A stretch of DNA of 64,000 nt from Alteromonas sp. ALT199 (lineage in GTDB: Bacteria; Pseudomonadota; Gammaproteobacteria; Enterobacterales; Alteromonadaceae), in contig NZ_JAHHDX010000084.1 of NCBI RefSeq assembly GCF_018619335.1, forward strand, positions 124,001 to 188,000. The letters run 5' to 3'. Below the pieces are notes generated by a model. It saw only the letters and a list, made by a program, of their open reading frames with translations, made no database searches and was not told the DNA's origin. Both the position numbers and the translations under genes were made by a program. The number at the start of each line of letters is the position of its first letter. Within the stretch, counting starts at the first letter, position 1. Shown here in pieces: positions 17,918 through 27,159 of the stretch.

Positions 17918-19504
17918 ATGAACACACAACAATTAGAAAAAAACTTAGTAGAACGCGTTGCAATAGGCGACTTGCTGCGAAGACGTGCAAGAGACAGTGG
18001 TAACTTGCCGGCGCTGGTAGATTTTTACAACAATGAACGTCGCTCAGTAACGTACCGCGAGCTTAATACAAAAGTTAACAAGCTTGCCAATGCTCTTATG
18101 CAGAAAGGCATTCAGCAAGGCGATAGGTTAGCAGTGTTAGCAATGAATCAAATCGACGTCGTCACTATTTATTTTGCTTGCTATAAACTTGGCGTAATTG
18201 TTGTGCCGATAAACTTTATGCAAAGCGTGTCTGATGTAACCTTCAACATTGAGCACAGTGGTGCAAAAGTAGTAGTTTTCGATCCACTGCTGTCTGACCT
18301 CGCGCTGGCAGCGGCAGGTAATAACAATAAATTAAGCTTCACTATTCAGATAGGGCAACACGAAGGTAAAGCTACGTTCGCCCTAGAGACATTTATTAAA
18401 AATAGTTCCGAAACAGAAATAGAAGACAGGATCATTAGCGATAGAGACACTGCGCACATGATCTATACCTCGGGTACAACGTCTAAACCAAAAGCAGTAG
18501 AGACTTCTCACCTGTCGTTAACCATTGCTGCACTTACTGCCTCTATAGAATTAGAGCTGAGTTCCCAGTGCAAAATGCTGCTGGTACTACCTTTATTTCA
18601 TTGCACAGCGCTATCGATTTTATACCCCACTTTTTTAAGGAGTGGTTGCTGTACGCTACACGCTTCATTCGAACCCATGCAAATAGCAAACAGCCTAGAG
18701 CATGAGAAAATAGAGACCTCTGTATTATTGCCTATGATGTGGAATGCGCTGATGGCTACAGAAGGATTTAACCAGCGCGACCTTAAGCACTTCAAATTAG
18801 CAATATATGGCATGGCGCCGATGAGTGAACAAAATCGACAGCAAATTCGGGAAGCATTTGGATGCAAAGTTCACTTGGGCAGCGGTCAGACAGAATTTAG
18901 CCCTGTGTCCACCTTATTTAAAGACAGATGTGAAACAGAGTTTGACGAGGGCAACTATTGGGGGGTGCCCTTGTGCTTTAATGAACAAGCCGTAATAGAC
19001 GAAAATGGTAATGAAGTGCCACAAGGTGAAACAGGTGAAATCGTTTGGCGCGGTCCTCAAGTCATGAATGGCTATTATGGAAATACCGAAGCCAGTAGAG
19101 CCGCCTACAAATTCGGCTGGCACCATACAGGTGACTTGGGATTTATTGATAGTAAAGGTCAACTTATGTTCATTGACCGAGTAAAAGACACTATTAAATC
19201 TGGCGGGGAAAACGTGTCTTCGCAAAAAATAGAGCAAACGCTTTGTTTAATTGATGAGGTAGAGGCCGCAGCCGCGATAGGTGTGGCCCACCCTTATTGG
19301 GGAGAAGCCGTTTGCGTTTGTGTAGTGGGAAGCCAATTAACAGAAGCGTCGCTACCGGTTATAAACGCCTTCTGTAAAGAAAGACTTGGTAAGTTTGAAG
19401 TACCTAAGCAGGTGTTTTTATGCGATACACTGCCCATGACCAGTACAGGAAAAATTCGCAAAGTAGAGCTTCGTGATCGCTATAAAGATTATTTCATGCA
19501 CTAA
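17918..19504 (+). CDS. AMP-forming acyl-CoA synthetase (AtuH-like)
   Basis: 528 residues of the ANL superfamily. The P-loop is YTSGTTSKPKAVE, the hinge region shows WHHTGDLG and DRVKDTIKSGGENVSS, and the C-terminal catalytic Lys lies in STGKIRKVELR. It would activate a carboxylic acid, plausibly citronellic/geranic acid or another branched acid, to its CoA ester so that the rest of the operon can act on it. AAGGA precedes the ATG at a normal distance. It is the last gene of the operon and is followed at once by a strong terminator. Confidence 0.87.
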   Translation: MNTQQLEKNLVERVAIGDLLRRRARDSGNLPALVDFYNNERRSVTYRELNTKVNKLANALMQKGIQQGDRLAVLAMNQIDVVTIYFACYKLGVIVVPINFMQSVSDVTFNIEHSGAKVVVFDPLLSDLALAAAGNNNKLSFTIQIGQHEGKATFALETFIKNSSETEIEDRIISDRDTAHMIYTSGTTSKPKAVETSHLSLTIAALTASIELELSSQCKMLLVLPLFHCTALSILYPTFLRSGCCTLHASFEPMQIANSLEHEKIETSVLLPMMWNALMATEGFNQRDLKHFKLAIYGMAPMSEQNRQQIREAFGCKVHLGSGQTEFSPVSTLFKDRCETEFDEGNYWGVPLCFNEQAVIDENGNEVPQGETGEIVWRGPQVMNGYYGNTEASRAAYKFGWHHTGDLGFIDSKGQLMFIDRVKDTIKSGGENVSSQKIEQTLCLIDEVEAAAAIGVAHPYWGEAVCVCVVGSQLTEASLPVINAFCKERLGKFEVPKQVFLCDTLPMTSTGKIRKVELRDRYKDYFMH

Positions 19505-19512
19505 CAAGCTAG

Positions 19513-19540
19513 TTTAAGGGGGCTTTTAAGCCCCCTTAAA
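19513..19540. terminator. Bidirectional terminator between convergent genes
   Basis: A perfect 13-base inverted repeat (TTTAAGGGGGCTT / AAGCCCCCTTAAA) with a 2-base centre, flanked by A and T on both sides. It lies between the acyl-CoA synthetase gene and the convergent BCCT gene and can serve both. Confidence 0.88.
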
Positions 19541-19578
19541 CGCGTAACACAAGGTATTCGCGAGTGCTGCTTAGTTAA

Positions 19579-21348
19579 TTACAACCGCGATGGCCTGCTG
19601 TGCGGGTCGCCTTCAATGTGATCTTTTGGTTCCCGAGGTTTAGGTTTTGCCGCTATAGGTACCTCTTCTTCGGCTTCCTCACCTTCATCGTCAATATCCC
19701 ACGTGCCTTCTGCGCTCCATGGGTCGTCGTCTGGGAACTCACCAATATTGATTTCTTTTACCGAGTAGTCGGGCTGGTAACGCATGTCGTAGTTTGCGGC
19801 CCGTACAATGGCAATACACAACATAAAGGCAACAGCTAATAGCGGTACGCCCCCTATTATTGATGCGGTTTGTAGTGTTTCTAGCCCGCCCACAAACATA
19901 AGCACTATGGGCATGAATGATAGCGCAAAGGCCCAGAATAAGCGGTTCCAGCGCAGCGGCTCTTCGTCTACTTCTTTTTGCACTACAGCAGCTAGAATGT
20001 AAGAAATAGAATCGAAGGTAGTGGCGGTAAATATTAACGCCAATAAGGTGAATACAAAGATAACTAGGTAGTCCATAGGCAGCGTATGCAGCATGGCAAA
20101 AATGGCCGCCGTTGGGCTTTGTTGGTTAAGTATGGTGACTACGTCTAGTTCACCTGAAAGCTGTAGGTACAGGCCATAATTGCCCATTACCATGAAGAAT
20201 AAGAAGCAGCCCATGGTGCCGAAGAACATAGAGCCCGCCACCATAGTACGGATGGTACGGCCCCTTGAAATACGCGCGATAAATAAGCCTACGCTTGGTG
20301 CAAATACCAGCCACCATGCCCAGTAGAATATGGTCCAGTCTTGCGGGAAGTGCGTGTTTTCAAAGCCGTTGAACTCGGCGAAGGGTTCTAGCCATGTGGC
20401 CATTTTTATGATGTTGCTAAGTACACGGCCTAAGGCATCCAAACCTGTGTTGGCCATAAACAAAGTTGGGCCCACAATAAAGATGAACAACAGCAAACCA
20501 ACCGCCAGCCAAAAGTTAATGTCTGACAGCAGCTTAATGCCTTTTTTAAGGCCAACATAGGCGCTGTAGCCAAATATAGCGGTACAGGTAATTAGCACCA
20601 CTACTTGCGTAGTTAACGATTTTGGAACCCCGAATAGTTCGTGCACCCCTTCGTTTATCATAGGTGCAGCTAAACCAAGCGTTGTCGCCCCGCCGCCTAG
20701 CATGCCGAAAATAAAGCTGATATCGATAATTTTACCCAGCCAACCGTGGGCCATTTTCTCGCCGATTACCGGCATAAGGGCTTCGGATATTTTAAGTACG
20801 CTGTGATTACGTACGTAGTAGAAGTAGGCAATAGGTACCGCAGGAATAAGGTAAATAGCCCAGGCTAACGGCCCCCAGTGGAATATACCGTAGGCCGCGG
20901 CCCATTTTGCGGCTTCAGGGGTTTCGCCCTCTATGTGAAACGGCGGTGCTTGGTAGTAGTACACCCACTCAATCATAGACCAGTACAAGATAGACGCCCC
21001 AATACCGGCACAGAACAGCATTGCGGCCCATGATACGGCAGAGAACTCAGGCTTTTCTTCAGGCTCGCCCAGTTTTATTTGGCCAATGTCGCTAAACATG
21101 ATGTACACCATGAAGCCACCTGCGCCTACACCAAGTAATAGGTATAAAACGCCCAGCTTGCTGGTAACAAATTCTTTGGCTGTGGCTACCCACTGTGCGC
21201 CTTGGTCGGGCCAAATGATAAGAGGAAGGGTGACAGAAAGAAGAAGAATAAGAGAGCCAAAAAAGGTTGGCTTGTCTATTACGCTAAACGCGCTTTCCTG
21301 TTCAGTGGAGAGCTTCGGCGAGGCCGCATCTCGGGTATTACTGCTCAT
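19579..21348 (-). CDS. BCCT-family betaine/carnitine/choline-type transporter
   Basis: 589 residues with twelve hydrophobic helices and the BCCT core: FCAGIGASILYWSMIEW in the third helix, FHWGPLAWAIY, and the aromatic stretch WAWWLVFAPSVGLFIARISRGRTIR. A cytoplasmic acidic tail (DDPWSAEGTWDIDDEGEEAEEE) is rich in Glu and Asp. The family imports betaine, carnitine, choline or DMSP with Na+ or by exchange. The unwound-helix motif is not the GMGIG of BetP, so coupling and substrate are uncertain. AAAGGA before the ATG decides the start over one 14 codons upstream. It converges on the atu-like operon; a functional link is not shown. Confidence 0.87.
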   Translation of the reverse strand: MSSNTRDAASPKLSTEQESAFSVIDKPTFFGSLILLLSVTLPLIIWPDQGAQWVATAKEFVTSKLGVLYLLLGVGAGGFMVYIMFSDIGQIKLGEPEEKPEFSAVSWAAMLFCAGIGASILYWSMIEWVYYYQAPPFHIEGETPEAAKWAAAYGIFHWGPLAWAIYLIPAVPIAYFYYVRNHSVLKISEALMPVIGEKMAHGWLGKIIDISFIFGMLGGGATTLGLAAPMINEGVHELFGVPKSLTTQVVVLITCTAIFGYSAYVGLKKGIKLLSDINFWLAVGLLLFIFIVGPTLFMANTGLDALGRVLSNIIKMATWLEPFAEFNGFENTHFPQDWTIFYWAWWLVFAPSVGLFIARISRGRTIRTMVAGSMFFGTMGCFLFFMVMGNYGLYLQLSGELDVVTILNQQSPTAAIFAMLHTLPMDYLVIFVFTLLALIFTATTFDSISYILAAVVQKEVDEEPLRWNRLFWAFALSFMPIVLMFVGGLETLQTASIIGGVPLLAVAFMLCIAIVRAANYDMRYQPDYSVKEINIGEFPDDDPWSAEGTWDIDDEGEEAEEEVPIAAKPKPREPKDHIEGDPHSRPSRL

Positions 21349-21618
21349 ACACGATCCTTTATTTTGCTTTTTATCGATGCCATTGTGCAATGAAGCTTTA
21401 AACGGGCAACCTTTTAAAACAGTTTATCAGAATTATGTTATGCATGTTTATTACAGCGTTTAGCTGGTTTATAACTGAAAAGGGTCAGATGGATGTATTT
21501 ACGCGATTGAATGAACAGACATCCCGGTTGAATAAACGTAGAATAAAAGCATTAGATTATCATTATATAAAGACGTGTGTTATACGTTTTTTATTGGTGA
21601 ATTTTAAAGGAGAGCGCA

Positions 21619-22047
21619 TTGGAAAGCTGGACAACAACACCGTTTGAACCGTTAGCTGGGTTAGTAGGCGGGCTGCTTATTGGTTCTTCAGTGGTACTTC
21701 TACTTTATACACTGGGTCGTATTGCCGGAATATCGGGCATTGCAGCAGGCGCGATGACACAGCGCGGCATTGAACGCTACTGGCGGCTGGCGTTTTTATT
21801 AGGATTTGTATTAGCTGCTGTGCTTTACATGGTGTTTGTTGGTAATTTACAGGTTCAAACACAAATGAGCTCGGCATGGTTGGTTGTGGCTGGTTTGTTG
21901 GTGGGCTTTGGTACACGCCTTGGCTCTGGGTGTACGTCGGGCCATGGCGTTGCAGGCCTTTCAAGGCTATCCCCCCGTTCTATTGTTGCCACACTCACGT
22001 TTATGAGCGCGGCTGTACTCACCACCACAATTATCAGACATCTGTAA
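21619..22047 (+). CDS. YeeE/YedE family membrane protein, first half of a two-gene transporter
   Basis: 142 residues with about four hydrophobic helices and the signature GSGCTSGHGVAGLSRLSPRS, with the conserved Cys of YeeE/YedE (TsuA/PmpA) sulfur transporters. The start is TTG, supported by AAAGGAGAG with about a six-base spacer. These proteins import thiosulfate or related reduced sulfur. It is followed 20 bases later by the partner half, so the full channel is probably made of two polypeptides. Confidence 0.85.
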   Translation: MESWTTTPFEPLAGLVGGLLIGSSVVLLLYTLGRIAGISGIAAGAMTQRGIERYWRLAFLLGFVLAAVLYMVFVGNLQVQTQMSSAWLVVAGLLVGFGTRLGSGCTSGHGVAGLSRLSPRSIVATLTFMSAAVLTTTIIRHL

Positions 22048-22067
22048 GTAACCGAGGAGAGAATGTT

Positions 22068-22487
22068 ATGAGAGCAATTATCGCCTCGCTTATTTGCGGG
22101 CTTCTGTTTGGCTTCGGCCTTATTGTATCGGGTATGAGCAACCCTGCCCGCGTGCTGAACTTTTTAGATCTAAGCGCTAATTGGGATGCCACATTAGCGT
22201 TCGTAATGGGCGGCGCTATTTTAGTAGCTGCACCAGGTATGTATTGGGTACGCAAGCGCAGTAAACCGCTTTTTGCGAATAAATTCGATATCCCTACCAG
22301 CAAAACCATTGATGCAAAGTTGATATTAGGCTCTGCCGCGTTTGGTATTGGCTGGGGAATCAGTGGTTTCTGCCCAGGCCCTGCTGTAGTGGCGATTGCC
22401 TCGCTTCAAACTGACGTGCTGTTGTTTGTAGGTGCCATGATTGTTGGTATGCTGGCTCAGCATTGGTTGAAACCAAAGGCCAATTAA
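22068..22487 (+). CDS. YeeE/YedE (DUF6691) family membrane protein, second half
   Basis: 139 residues with about four hydrophobic helices. It contains GLIVSGMSNPARVLNFLDL and GISGFCPGPAVVA, the Cys-bearing loop that pairs with the GCTSGHG loop of the preceding protein. GAGGAG precedes the ATG. The pair resembles PmpA/PmpB and should mediate uptake of a small sulfur compound. No rhodanese or sulfurtransferase gene is adjacent to suggest the exact substrate. Confidence 0.85.
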   Translation: MRAIIASLICGLLFGFGLIVSGMSNPARVLNFLDLSANWDATLAFVMGGAILVAAPGMYWVRKRSKPLFANKFDIPTSKTIDAKLILGSAAFGIGWGISGFCPGPAVVAIASLQTDVLLFVGAMIVGMLAQHWLKPKAN

Positions 22488-22668
22488 TCTATCTCTGTAG
22501 CCTCAGACACCAATCTTGCCCCGCCCTCTTCCTCAAGCTGAAAATATCCATAGCTTTTGCGAAGTTATGAGAGGCTTTCGTACAGAAAAAAGCGTCATTC
22601 GTTAGCCTCTGTTTTATTAATCAAAAGTATAAATTTAAATATAAAGAAAAAAATGCTTCATTTTGTTG

Positions 22669-22696
22669 TTGCAAATGAGTAAAAGATTTGTAAAAT
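22669..22696 (+). promoter_or_regulatory. Promoter of the sucrose-locus TonB receptor gene
   Basis: TTGCAA, a 16-base spacer and TAAAAT lie about 95 bases before the receptor ATG. The -10 element overlaps the start of the operator described next. The 303-base gap from the sulfur transporter contains this promoter and operator and no gene. Confidence 0.55.
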
Positions 22697-22712
22697 GTCC
22701 ATCGTTGGTCAT
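22693..22712. promoter_or_regulatory. Probable LacI-family operator upstream of TonB receptor
   Basis: AAATGTCCATCGTTGGTCAT. The inner 18 bases form an imperfect palindrome around a central CG (ATGnCCAnCGnTGGnCAT, 14 of 18 positions symmetric), the usual shape of LacI/GalR-family sites. A copy differing at one base lies before the GH32 gene. It overlaps the -10 and start region, which fits repression. Confidence 0.75.
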
Positions 22713-22790
22713 AAACATGCACATTATTACGTTATGCAGTTTTCGGTGTAAAAAGCACACTCAAAATTACAAGGTCTGTCAGGAGGCTTC

Positions 22791-25385
22791 ATGGGTCATC
22801 GTCAAACAAGTCAACACAACACAAAGCATTTTCAGAAAAAGCGCTTATCTATTTTAGTATCTTCACTTTTCGCATGCACGGGGGTAAGCATGTTAGCAAT
22901 GGGCAACCTAGCCTATGCACAAGAAGAAGTGCCGGAAAAACCAGAAAAAGAAATAGAACGAATTTTTGTTACTGCAGTGCCAGGGGGAAGCGTAGACCCA
23001 CTAGAGTCGTCAGTATCAATTTCTAGCATAGACTCAGACAGCCCAGTTTTTGAAGTATCTCGTACAACCGCTGAAATACTTAGACAGATTCCAGGAGTCC
23101 GTTCAGAAGCGTCCGGTGGTGACGGTAATGCGAACATTGCAATTCGCGGTTTACCAATAGCTTCTGGCGGTGCAAAATTCTTGCAACTTTGGGAAGACGG
23201 CCTTCCAGTATTAGAGTTTGGCGATATCTCTTTTGCTAACGCGGATATCTTTTTAAGAGCAGACGCAAACGTAGCACGAGTTGAAGCTATTCGAGGTGGT
23301 TCGGCATCGATACTTGCCAGTAACTCACCCGGTGGTGTTATCAACTTTATCAGTAAAACGGGTGAGCAAGGCGGCGGCACAGTAAGACTTACCAAAGGGC
23401 TAACTTACGATACTACTCGATTAGATTTTGAAGCCGGTCATAACTGGGAAAATGGTTGGTATGGCCATATCGGCGGCTTTTACAGAGTAGGTGAAGGCCC
23501 TCGTGAAGCTGGATATGATGTTAACAAAGGTGGTCAGATCAAGGCTAACCTTACGAAAGAATTTGATGGCGGTTATATCCGCGGTAATATGAAAATCCTT
23601 AACGACCGTGCAGTAGGTTATATGCCAACGCCTATGTTCGTAAGTGGTACAAATGCGAATCCGTCATATAGCTCTATTCCGGGCTACTCGGCTAATGGCG
23701 ATACCCTACAAAGCGTTCATACAGATATTATTCAGGTATTGGATGAGCAAAATAATGTGGTGCAAAAGCGTCTTTCAGACGGCATGCAATCTGACGTAAA
23801 GCAATTTGGCTTTGAAGCCAGTTTAGATGACATTGGTGGCGGTTGGGCATTATTAAACCGCTTTAAAATGGCCGATATAAGCGGTGAGTTTGTGGTGCCC
23901 TTCCCTGCTTCGGTAGGCACCCAGGACAACCGTGGCGCGTTCGTTGGAAACTATCTAGCAGGCTCAGAAGGTCGAACAGACTTTAGCTATATCTATGCAA
24001 CGGGCCCCAATACAGGTCAAGCACTTGCGCCCGATACATCTGTGGCTGTTATCCACACGTTTAATACAGAGATGCAAGATTTAAGCAACCTGATGAATAA
24101 CTTAGACTTGAGCAAGGTATTCTCTTTATCTGATGATTCTGAGTTAGAAGTGCACGCAGGTTGGTATCACTCAGAACAAGCAATTGAGAACTTTCAGAGT
24201 TGGCCTTCGTATCTGACATCAGTTGAAGGTGGTGGCGACACTGCATATGTTGATGTTGTAGACGACGTGAGCGGAGAAACCCTGACTAGCGGTGGATTAA
24301 TTTCATATGGCCCCGCTGAATGGGGAAATTGCTGTAACGGGGGCTTCAATTTAGATACGAAGATTGATGCCTTTTATGTGAATACTACCTATTACAGTGG
24401 TGACTTCACGTTTGATGCGGGTCTCCGTTACGACTCAGGGCGCACTACGGGTTCTCGTTCGCTCGATGCTAACTCAATTCGTGTTACAGACTTTGATGTT
24501 AATAACAACGGTAGTATAGAGGGCGTAGAAGGTCAGGTGTCTTTACATAACCCTGAACCTGAATTTGCTGTCGATTTCGATTATGATTATTTCTCATATT
24601 CCCTTGGTGCAAATTACCTAGTAGATACTGATTTAAGTGTATTTGGCCGATACTCTGTAGGCTATCGCGCTAACTCAGAACGTCTTATTGGCTTGGTTTA
24701 TACACCTGCGAATGTTGTCGACCCAGATAGCTCAGCCTTTGGTAAAAAAGTGGGTGACATTGACGATGAGCGCATTGAAGATCAAGTAAAAATGTTAGAA
24801 ATCGGTGTTAAGTATCGTTTCGATAGTTTAGATATCAACGCCGTTTATTTCTCAGCCGAAACTCAAGAAGTCGTAGGCGAAAGCCGTGTTACTGGCGGCC
24901 CATTATCTTTACGCGATTATGAGTCTTCAGGTATCGAAGTAGAAGCGTTCTACTCTATCAATAACTTTAACTTCTCTGGCAATGTAACCTGGACAGATGC
25001 TGAAATTGCAGCCGACGATTTATTCCCTGACTTTGTTGGAAACGTACCGCAACGCCAAGCAGATTGGGTATACTCTGCTATAGCATCTTACGATACAGAG
25101 TCATATACGGTAGGACTAAACATAGTTGGCACGACTGACTCATATGTACGAAATGAAAATGTGTTAGTAATGCCTGGTTATTTAACAACAAATCTGTTTG
25201 CCACTTATCGGTTCAATGATGACTTGTCGGTATCACTTAACGTTAACAACTTAACAGATGAAATTGGTTTAACTGAAGGTGAGAATGCTGCTGTAGGCGC
25301 ATCAGAGCCGTTTACTAATGAATATGTGAGAATGCGTTCAATTAGCGGTAGAAGTGCAGTTGCAAGCATCAACTATACTTTCTAA
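22791..25385 (+). CDS. TonB-dependent receptor of the sucrose/fructoside locus
   Basis: 864 residues with a long signal peptide ending LAYAQ, a plug domain (about residues 60-200, with IAIRGLP and VEAIRGGSASILASNSPGGVI), and a barrel ending in the aromatic SINYTF. AGGAGG lies four bases before the ATG. It should import a sugar across the outer membrane. Sucrose or fructo-oligosaccharides are inferred because GH32, LacI and CscB-like genes follow and its promoter carries the same operator as the GH32 gene. It forms a likely unit with the next gene, a halogenase-like flavoprotein, with a hairpin terminator between them. Confidence 0.9.
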   Translation: MGHRQTSQHNTKHFQKKRLSILVSSLFACTGVSMLAMGNLAYAQEEVPEKPEKEIERIFVTAVPGGSVDPLESSVSISSIDSDSPVFEVSRTTAEILRQIPGVRSEASGGDGNANIAIRGLPIASGGAKFLQLWEDGLPVLEFGDISFANADIFLRADANVARVEAIRGGSASILASNSPGGVINFISKTGEQGGGTVRLTKGLTYDTTRLDFEAGHNWENGWYGHIGGFYRVGEGPREAGYDVNKGGQIKANLTKEFDGGYIRGNMKILNDRAVGYMPTPMFVSGTNANPSYSSIPGYSANGDTLQSVHTDIIQVLDEQNNVVQKRLSDGMQSDVKQFGFEASLDDIGGGWALLNRFKMADISGEFVVPFPASVGTQDNRGAFVGNYLAGSEGRTDFSYIYATGPNTGQALAPDTSVAVIHTFNTEMQDLSNLMNNLDLSKVFSLSDDSELEVHAGWYHSEQAIENFQSWPSYLTSVEGGGDTAYVDVVDDVSGETLTSGGLISYGPAEWGNCCNGGFNLDTKIDAFYVNTTYYSGDFTFDAGLRYDSGRTTGSRSLDANSIRVTDFDVNNNGSIEGVEGQVSLHNPEPEFAVDFDYDYFSYSLGANYLVDTDLSVFGRYSVGYRANSERLIGLVYTPANVVDPDSSAFGKKVGDIDDERIEDQVKMLEIGVKYRFDSLDINAVYFSAETQEVVGESRVTGGPLSLRDYESSGIEVEAFYSINNFNFSGNVTWTDAEIAADDLFPDFVGNVPQRQADWVYSAIASYDTESYTVGLNIVGTTDSYVRNENVLVMPGYLTTNLFATYRFNDDLSVSLNVNNLTDEIGLTEGENAAVGASEPFTNEYVRMRSISGRSAVASINYTF

Positions 25386-25483
25386 ATGAATTTACATGGC
25401 AATGTGTAAGTGTGTCTCTCCATTATGGGTCTGTGTGGGACCCGACATGTGAGAGCAGTGTGTAGCTCTTGTTTTAAGAGCGT

Positions 25484-25511
25484 GAAAGAGGGCCTTTGGT
25501 CCTCTTTTTTT
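25484..25511 (+). terminator. Terminator after TonB receptor gene
   Basis: AAAGAGG(G)CC and GG(T)CCTCTTT pair around a short TTT loop, followed by a run of seven T. It lies about 100 bases after the receptor stop and may reduce read-through into the flavoprotein gene. Confidence 0.8.
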
Positions 25512-25578
25512 CGTTATGCACATTTTACGAATTTAATAAGAACACTGAATATTTCAGATTGATATTGAGAGTTTAAAT

Positions 25579-27087
25579 ATGCGCAAACCCGATAATGCAA
25601 TAAAGAAAGTAATCATAGTTGGTGGCGGTACTGCTGGATGGATGAGTGCTTCTGCTTTAGCAAACTCCCTTAAAAAAAACAGTGTAGATATCACCTTGGT
25701 GGAATCTGATCAAATTGGAACCATTGGTGTTGGCGAAGCAAGTATTCCGCACATAAAGACATTTAATCGCCACGTAGGGATTACAGAGAAAGATTTCATG
25801 AGCCGAACTCAGGCCACGTTTAAATTAGGCATTGAGTTTGTTGATTGGAAGCAAAAGGGCCATCAATACTTTCACCCTTTCGGGCCATATGGTGTTGATA
25901 TGGATGGCGTGAGTTTCCATGCGTTTTGGCAACGTTTGCAGACCTGTGGTCACAGCGACACCTTAGATCAATACAACATAATGGCGATGGCAGCTAAACA
26001 ACATCGCTTTAGACACCCCGTTCAGCAGAAGAATACGCCGCTATCTGAAATTGGCTATGCGTATCACTTTGATAGCGCGTTATATGCTTCTTATTTGCGC
26101 GGTATCGCAGAAAATAAGGGCGTAAGGCGCATTGAAGGTAAAGTAGTTAATACTACATTGCGAAATGACAATGGCTTTTTAAAAAGTATTACATTGGAAA
26201 ACGGACAAACCTTAGAAGCCGACTTATTTATCGACTGTTCAGGGTTTTACGGTTTACTTATAGATAAAGTATTTAAGGTACCTTTCGTCGACTGGAGCCA
26301 CTACTTACCTAACAATAGCGCTTGGGCCGTGGGTAGTGAAAAGCTGACTTCTCAACCTCCTTTTACCCGCTCTACCGCTGTAGAAGCCGGATGGCAATGG
26401 CGGATACCACTACAATCACGTACAGGCAATGGCATTGTATATTCTAATGTGCACACGGATGACCAAAGTGCACAAGATACACTGCTACAAAATATAGAAG
26501 GAAAATTAGTAGGTGAACCACGAAAAATTAGCTTCAAAACGGGACATCGAGCCCAGTTTTGGGTGAAAAACTGCGTTGCAATCGGGCTATCATCTGGTTT
26601 CTTAGAGCCTTTGGAATCAACGTCTATTCACTTAATCCAGTCTGGTATATCTAGGCTCATTAGACTGTTTCCAGATTTGGATTTTGAACAAATTGATATC
26701 GATCACTTTAATGAGCAATCTGTCACCGAGTTTCAACAGATTCGTGACTTTTTAATTTGTCACTACAAGGTGACAGAGCGCACCGATTCAAGCTATTGGC
26801 AGTTCTGCAAAAACATGGAGATACCAGATAGCTTATCACGCAAGCTTTCGCTGTTTGAAAGCCGAGGACGGATCTTCAGAGAAAACGAGGAGCTATTTAA
26901 CCGTTATTCTTGGCTTGCAGTTATGGTTGGTCAGGGCCTTACTTCTCGCGGGTATGATGCAAATGCAGACATCTACTCGGAACAAGAACTGAAGAAGAGA
27001 ATGTCTGATATAAAACACATAATTGATGTAAACGCGAAGTCGATGCCGGAACACGGCGCTTACGTAGAGAATTACTGTAAAGTGTAG
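25579..27087 (+). CDS. Tryptophan halogenase-like flavin-dependent protein
   Basis: 502 residues. The FAD loop GGGTAGW is near the N-terminus, GVGEASIPHI follows, the conserved Lys lies in FKLGIEFVDW, and the family motif WxWxIP appears as WQWRIP near residue 272. These are the marks of PrnA/RebH-type flavin-dependent halogenases. Relatives encoded beside TonB receptors in marine and plant-associated gammaproteobacteria are common and usually have no proven halogenase role. Here it lies between a sugar receptor and GH32, so a link to sugar uptake or to a co-imported aromatic is possible but unproven. No flavin reductase gene is nearby. Confidence 0.85.
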   Translation: MRKPDNAIKKVIIVGGGTAGWMSASALANSLKKNSVDITLVESDQIGTIGVGEASIPHIKTFNRHVGITEKDFMSRTQATFKLGIEFVDWKQKGHQYFHPFGPYGVDMDGVSFHAFWQRLQTCGHSDTLDQYNIMAMAAKQHRFRHPVQQKNTPLSEIGYAYHFDSALYASYLRGIAENKGVRRIEGKVVNTTLRNDNGFLKSITLENGQTLEADLFIDCSGFYGLLIDKVFKVPFVDWSHYLPNNSAWAVGSEKLTSQPPFTRSTAVEAGWQWRIPLQSRTGNGIVYSNVHTDDQSAQDTLLQNIEGKLVGEPRKISFKTGHRAQFWVKNCVAIGLSSGFLEPLESTSIHLIQSGISRLIRLFPDLDFEQIDIDHFNEQSVTEFQQIRDFLICHYKVTERTDSSYWQFCKNMEIPDSLSRKLSLFESRGRIFRENEELFNRYSWLAVMVGQGLTSRGYDANADIYSEQELKKRMSDIKHIIDVNAKSMPEHGAYVENYCKV

Positions 27088-27093
27088 TTTGAA

Positions 27094-27153
27094 TAAGCGC
27101 TGAAACGTAATATTTTGTATAGTGACTCCACTAAATATTACATTGCAGCGCTT
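27094..27153. terminator. Long imperfect inverted repeat between convergent genes
   Basis: TAAGCGCTG and CAGCGCTTA pair (9 bp). Inside them GTAATATTT and AAATATTAC pair (9 bp), separated by 4-base unpaired bulges and a central loop. It fills the gap between the convergent halogenase-like and GH32 genes and probably acts as a terminator for both, although long T-runs are missing. Confidence 0.6.
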
Positions 27154-27159
27154 AATTTT

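Noticed and set aside
22913-23395. 160-codon open frame opposite the TonB receptor plug region
   Set aside because: Antisense shadow of a clear receptor gene; low-complexity Ser/Pro/Ile composition and no ribosome site.
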